A DNA stretch of 8,276 nt from CBDFGT01 sp965247225 (GTDB lineage: Bacteria; Pseudomonadota; Alphaproteobacteria; Rhizobiales; Rhizobiaceae). The position numbers and the translations under genes were made by a program. Below, one piece after another: positions 6,863 to 8,276 of this stretch. Numbering within the stretch: the first letter of the stretch is position 1; every line of letters starts with the position of its first letter. The stretch is taken from assembly GCA_965247225.1 (NCBI GenBank), contig CBDFGT010000035.1:1-8276 (forward strand). The letters run 5' to 3'. The notes below the pieces were generated by a model. That model was not told the DNA's origin. It ran no database searches and saw only the letters and a program-made list of their open reading frames with translations.

Positions 6863-7126
6863 AAGACATCTCCTTGTTGGACTACCTGTCTGCTGCAAAA
6901 ATCCCGTTTAACCTTGAAAAAGACAAGCGGTGTTCTGCGTCATTAACCATGTTTTACTACCTCATCATGAAAATAACAAACAGAGCTTGAGAAATTCACA
7001 GAAATCCTCGAAAAGCCCGTATTTGCAGGGATTTTCCCTTCCGGATCATCCATTAAAATCTGCGCGATTTCTTTTTTTCGATTTTTATCGTATGTTTTTT
7101 GAAGAAAATTTTGGCGGGAATATCCT
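6863..7126. promoter_or_regulatory. AT-rich divergent promoter region
   Basis: These 264 bases lie between the leftward 421-aa gene and the rightward acetyltransferase gene, so they should carry promoters for both. The right half (7060-7115) is strongly AT-rich with a long T-run. A short palindrome, AGGGA-TTT-TCCCT, lies at 7027-7039, and its half AAAATCCC recurs inverted at 6898-6905, beside the start of the leftward gene. This arrangement could be a shared operator, but the half-sites are short. I found no -35/-10 pair convincing enough to name. A frame of 84 codons across this region is not considered a gene. Confidence 0.45.
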
Positions 7127-7615
7127 ATGAAATCGGGTGTGCTATCCAGGCAATTCAAGGAAATGCTGAAGAACGCATTCATTGCGTCAACATTCACGTT
7201 TGACCCACATCACGAAGACTACGAGCATTGCACTGACCCAGACAACTGGGCGGGTCTTGATCCGGTCTGGTCAAATGAAGAATACCGCATCTACGCGCTT
7301 GGGCTCGACTGGCAGCCGCTTACTGTCGTTCTGACAGATGCGAATGGTGATTTTGCCGGTATCTACATGTGCCCGATGTGCTTTGTTGAGGATCAACATC
7401 GCGGAAAAGGCCTGGCAGCCAGAATGATTGCAGAGTTCGGCTGGCACTATGGCGAATACGGATACAACAACGAATACGACGATCTGACCGCCGGAATTGG
7501 GTTTACCGAAGGTGGCTACGCCGCTCACGAAAGCGCCGCGCTCATCACCAAGGCGGAAAGCAAGGCTCGAAGGGCGATCAATAATGCCCATGCCGAGGCG
7601 ACACCCACCCTATAG
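7127..7615 (+). CDS. GNAT-family N-acetyltransferase
   Basis: A 162-aa protein with a recognisable acetyl-CoA-binding motif A: the strand FAGIYMCPMCFV (76-87) followed by the loop Q90-H-R-G93-K-G95-L-A, fitting the family pattern Q/R-x-x-G-x-G/A, and a helix AARMIAEF. GNAT enzymes transfer an acetyl group from acetyl-CoA to an amine; the acceptor here cannot be inferred. The N-terminal 75 residues are acidic and aromatic (DPDNWAGLDPVW) and resemble no family known to me. Cys82 and Cys85 flank the motif as C-P-M-C, an unusual placement. ATG 7127 is supported by GGCGGGA upstream; the short Met at 7163 is less likely. The gene is followed 24 bases later by the small winged-helix-like gene on the same strand, so the two are probably one transcript. 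Confidence 0.7.
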   Translation: MKSGVLSRQFKEMLKNAFIASTFTFDPHHEDYEHCTDPDNWAGLDPVWSNEEYRIYALGLDWQPLTVVLTDANGDFAGIYMCPMCFVEDQHRGKGLAARMIAEFGWHYGEYGYNNEYDDLTAGIGFTEGGYAAHESAALITKAESKARRAINNAHAEATPTL

Positions 7616-7639
7616 CGCCATTAAAACGGGATATTCAAT

Positions 7640-7852
7640 GTGACAAAGCCAATGCCAACCCCGGAAATTATCGTTGAAACCATGTCTTCGATGACATCTC
7701 CGATGTCCGCAAGCGCCTTGTGCGCAAAGCTGGAGACGGCGGGCTTCGATAGGGGCCGCTCCCAGCTTGCAATTCAGCGGGCTGTCGAGAGCCGTGTTAT
7801 CCAGATAAATCGCAACTGGTCACTTCAACTGCCGGAACCGGTGGCCGATTAA
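7640..7852 (+). CDS. Small winged-helix-like protein, 70 aa
   Basis: The start is GTG 7640, with CGGGAT upstream; ATG 7652 (MPTPEI) is an alternative with no ribosome-binding site. The likely layout is helix 1 (PEIIVETMSSM), helix 2 (SASALCAKLETAG), a recognition-type helix (RGRSQLAIQRAVESR) and a final strand with a turn and aromatic end (VIQINRNWSLQLP). That order, with the Ser-x-x-x-Leu start of helix 2, is what a minimal winged helix looks like, so DNA binding is plausible. The fold is inferred from pattern only; I cannot name a family. It could regulate the adjacent genes, but no evidence shows that. A separate ATG at 7638 is followed at once by TGA and is irrelevant. Confidence 0.58.
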   Translation: MTKPMPTPEIIVETMSSMTSPMSASALCAKLETAGFDRGRSQLAIQRAVESRVIQINRNWSLQLPEPVAD

Positions 7853-7938
7853 CCACCCCCTTTGAAACCGCTCGACTTCATTTGAAGCGCTGGCTATCGA
7901 TTCATGCCCAAGGCAGTGCCGGTTTAAAGAGGTGATTT

Positions 7939-8276
7939 ATGTATCTCGTCATGTCTATTCCAAAAGCAAATTTCTCGCAGCCAGGCGATACACCCGAACG
8001 CACATCTTTCACTGTTTTGTCCCGCTGCCATTCGTTCGAACAGGCTGCAACCGAAGCGGCCGAGGCGCTCGACCCCGTGTCTGAAACGAGACCAGATATC
8101 CTCATCAGAGAGCCAAATGGGGCATTGACCTGGGTCTCTCACTACGATTTCAAACGCGGCTATTGCCCTGATCAACTGCGAAGCCAAATTCCCTCTGAAA
8201 TACCAAACGAAGCGTCGCATGCATGTGACGCCCCCGGCAACACGCGCGACCTGCATCAAGTTCAGGATATCGATGC
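7939..8276 (+). CDS. Hypothetical protein, N-terminal part (runs off right edge)
   Basis: The frame is open for 112 codons from ATG 7939 to the window end without a stop. The start is fixed by AGAGG at 7928-7932, six bases before the ATG, a near-ideal ribosome-binding site. The protein begins MYLVMSIPKANFSQPGD and contains SFEQAATEAAEAL and PDILIREPNGALTWVSHYDF, the latter like a strand-turn-strand with an NG turn. No signal peptide or known domain is visible. It is 86 bases downstream of the winged-helix-like gene on the same strand. Overlapping minus-strand frames (7902-8105, 7924-8259) are taken to be shadows because they lack a ribosome-binding site and sensible protein pattern. Confidence 0.7.
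   Translation, partial: MYLVMSIPKANFSQPGDTPERTSFTVLSRCHSFEQAATEAAEALDPVSETRPDILIREPNGALTWVSHYDFKRGYCPDQLRSQIPSEIPNEASHACDAPGNTRDLHQVQDID

Noticed and set aside
5873..6946. Open frame of 357 codons on the plus strand
   Set aside because: It is antisense to the 421-aa gene, which has a strong ribosome-binding site and terminator. The long antisense frame is a side effect of GC-rich third codon positions, and its protein has no domain pattern.
7046..7078. Weak stem AAATC/GATTT followed by a T-run, as a terminator
   Set aside because: The stem has only five pairs, mostly A-T, and no rightward gene lies upstream to be terminated.
6943..7197. Open frame of 84 codons on the minus strand
   Set aside because: It crosses the divergent promoter region and the start of the GNAT gene and has no ribosome-binding site support.
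7876..7887. Short palindrome CTTCA-TT-TGAAG between the winged-helix-like gene and the last gene
   Set aside because: Arms of five bases are expected by chance in this length of sequence, and no partner site was found.

Overview
The window looks like an accessory or plasmid-type segment from an alphaproteobacterium, most likely Rhizobiales. That placement is inferred from the style of the proteins, the moderate GC content and the gene mix, not from any marker gene. There is no rRNA, tRNA, transposase, integrase or CRISPR array. One large gene is confidently recognised: a topB-like DNA topoisomerase III. Around it are small or poorly characterised proteins, several with clear ribosome-binding sites.

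Left part (1-3003, minus strand). A topoisomerase III of 937 aa occupies most of this part. It has an intact type IA catalytic core and a tail of five tandem four-cysteine zinc-ribbon repeats. It is followed in the same direction by a hairpin and by the first 22 codons of an exported protein that leaves the left edge.

Middle (3004-5519). A LuxI/FeeM-like N-acyl synthase reads rightward from a shared divergent region with topB. Its 3' end overlaps, tail to tail, a leftward three-gene cluster: a 126-aa unknown, an 89-aa unknown and a periplasmic ClpP-like (COG3904-like) serine-protease-fold protein. The protease-like gene is broken in this sequence by a frameshift in a CT repeat, exactly at its Pro-Gly-Gly motif. 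Restoring frame gives about 311 aa with a signal peptide.

Right part (5520-8276). A 421-aa protein of unknown function reads leftward. It has a very strong ribosome-binding site, a strong hairpin terminator and higher GC than its neighbours. Across an AT-rich divergent region, three rightward genes follow: a GNAT-type acetyltransferase, a 70-aa protein that reads like a small winged helix, and an unknown protein open to the right edge.

The topoisomerase suggests plasmid or integrative-element maintenance or transfer (decatenation). The other genes have no demonstrated link to it. I do not see a complete, recognisable new defence or metabolic system. The best leads are the frameshifted protease module, the zinc-ribbon expansion in topB, the orphan acyl synthase and the unknown 421-aa protein.
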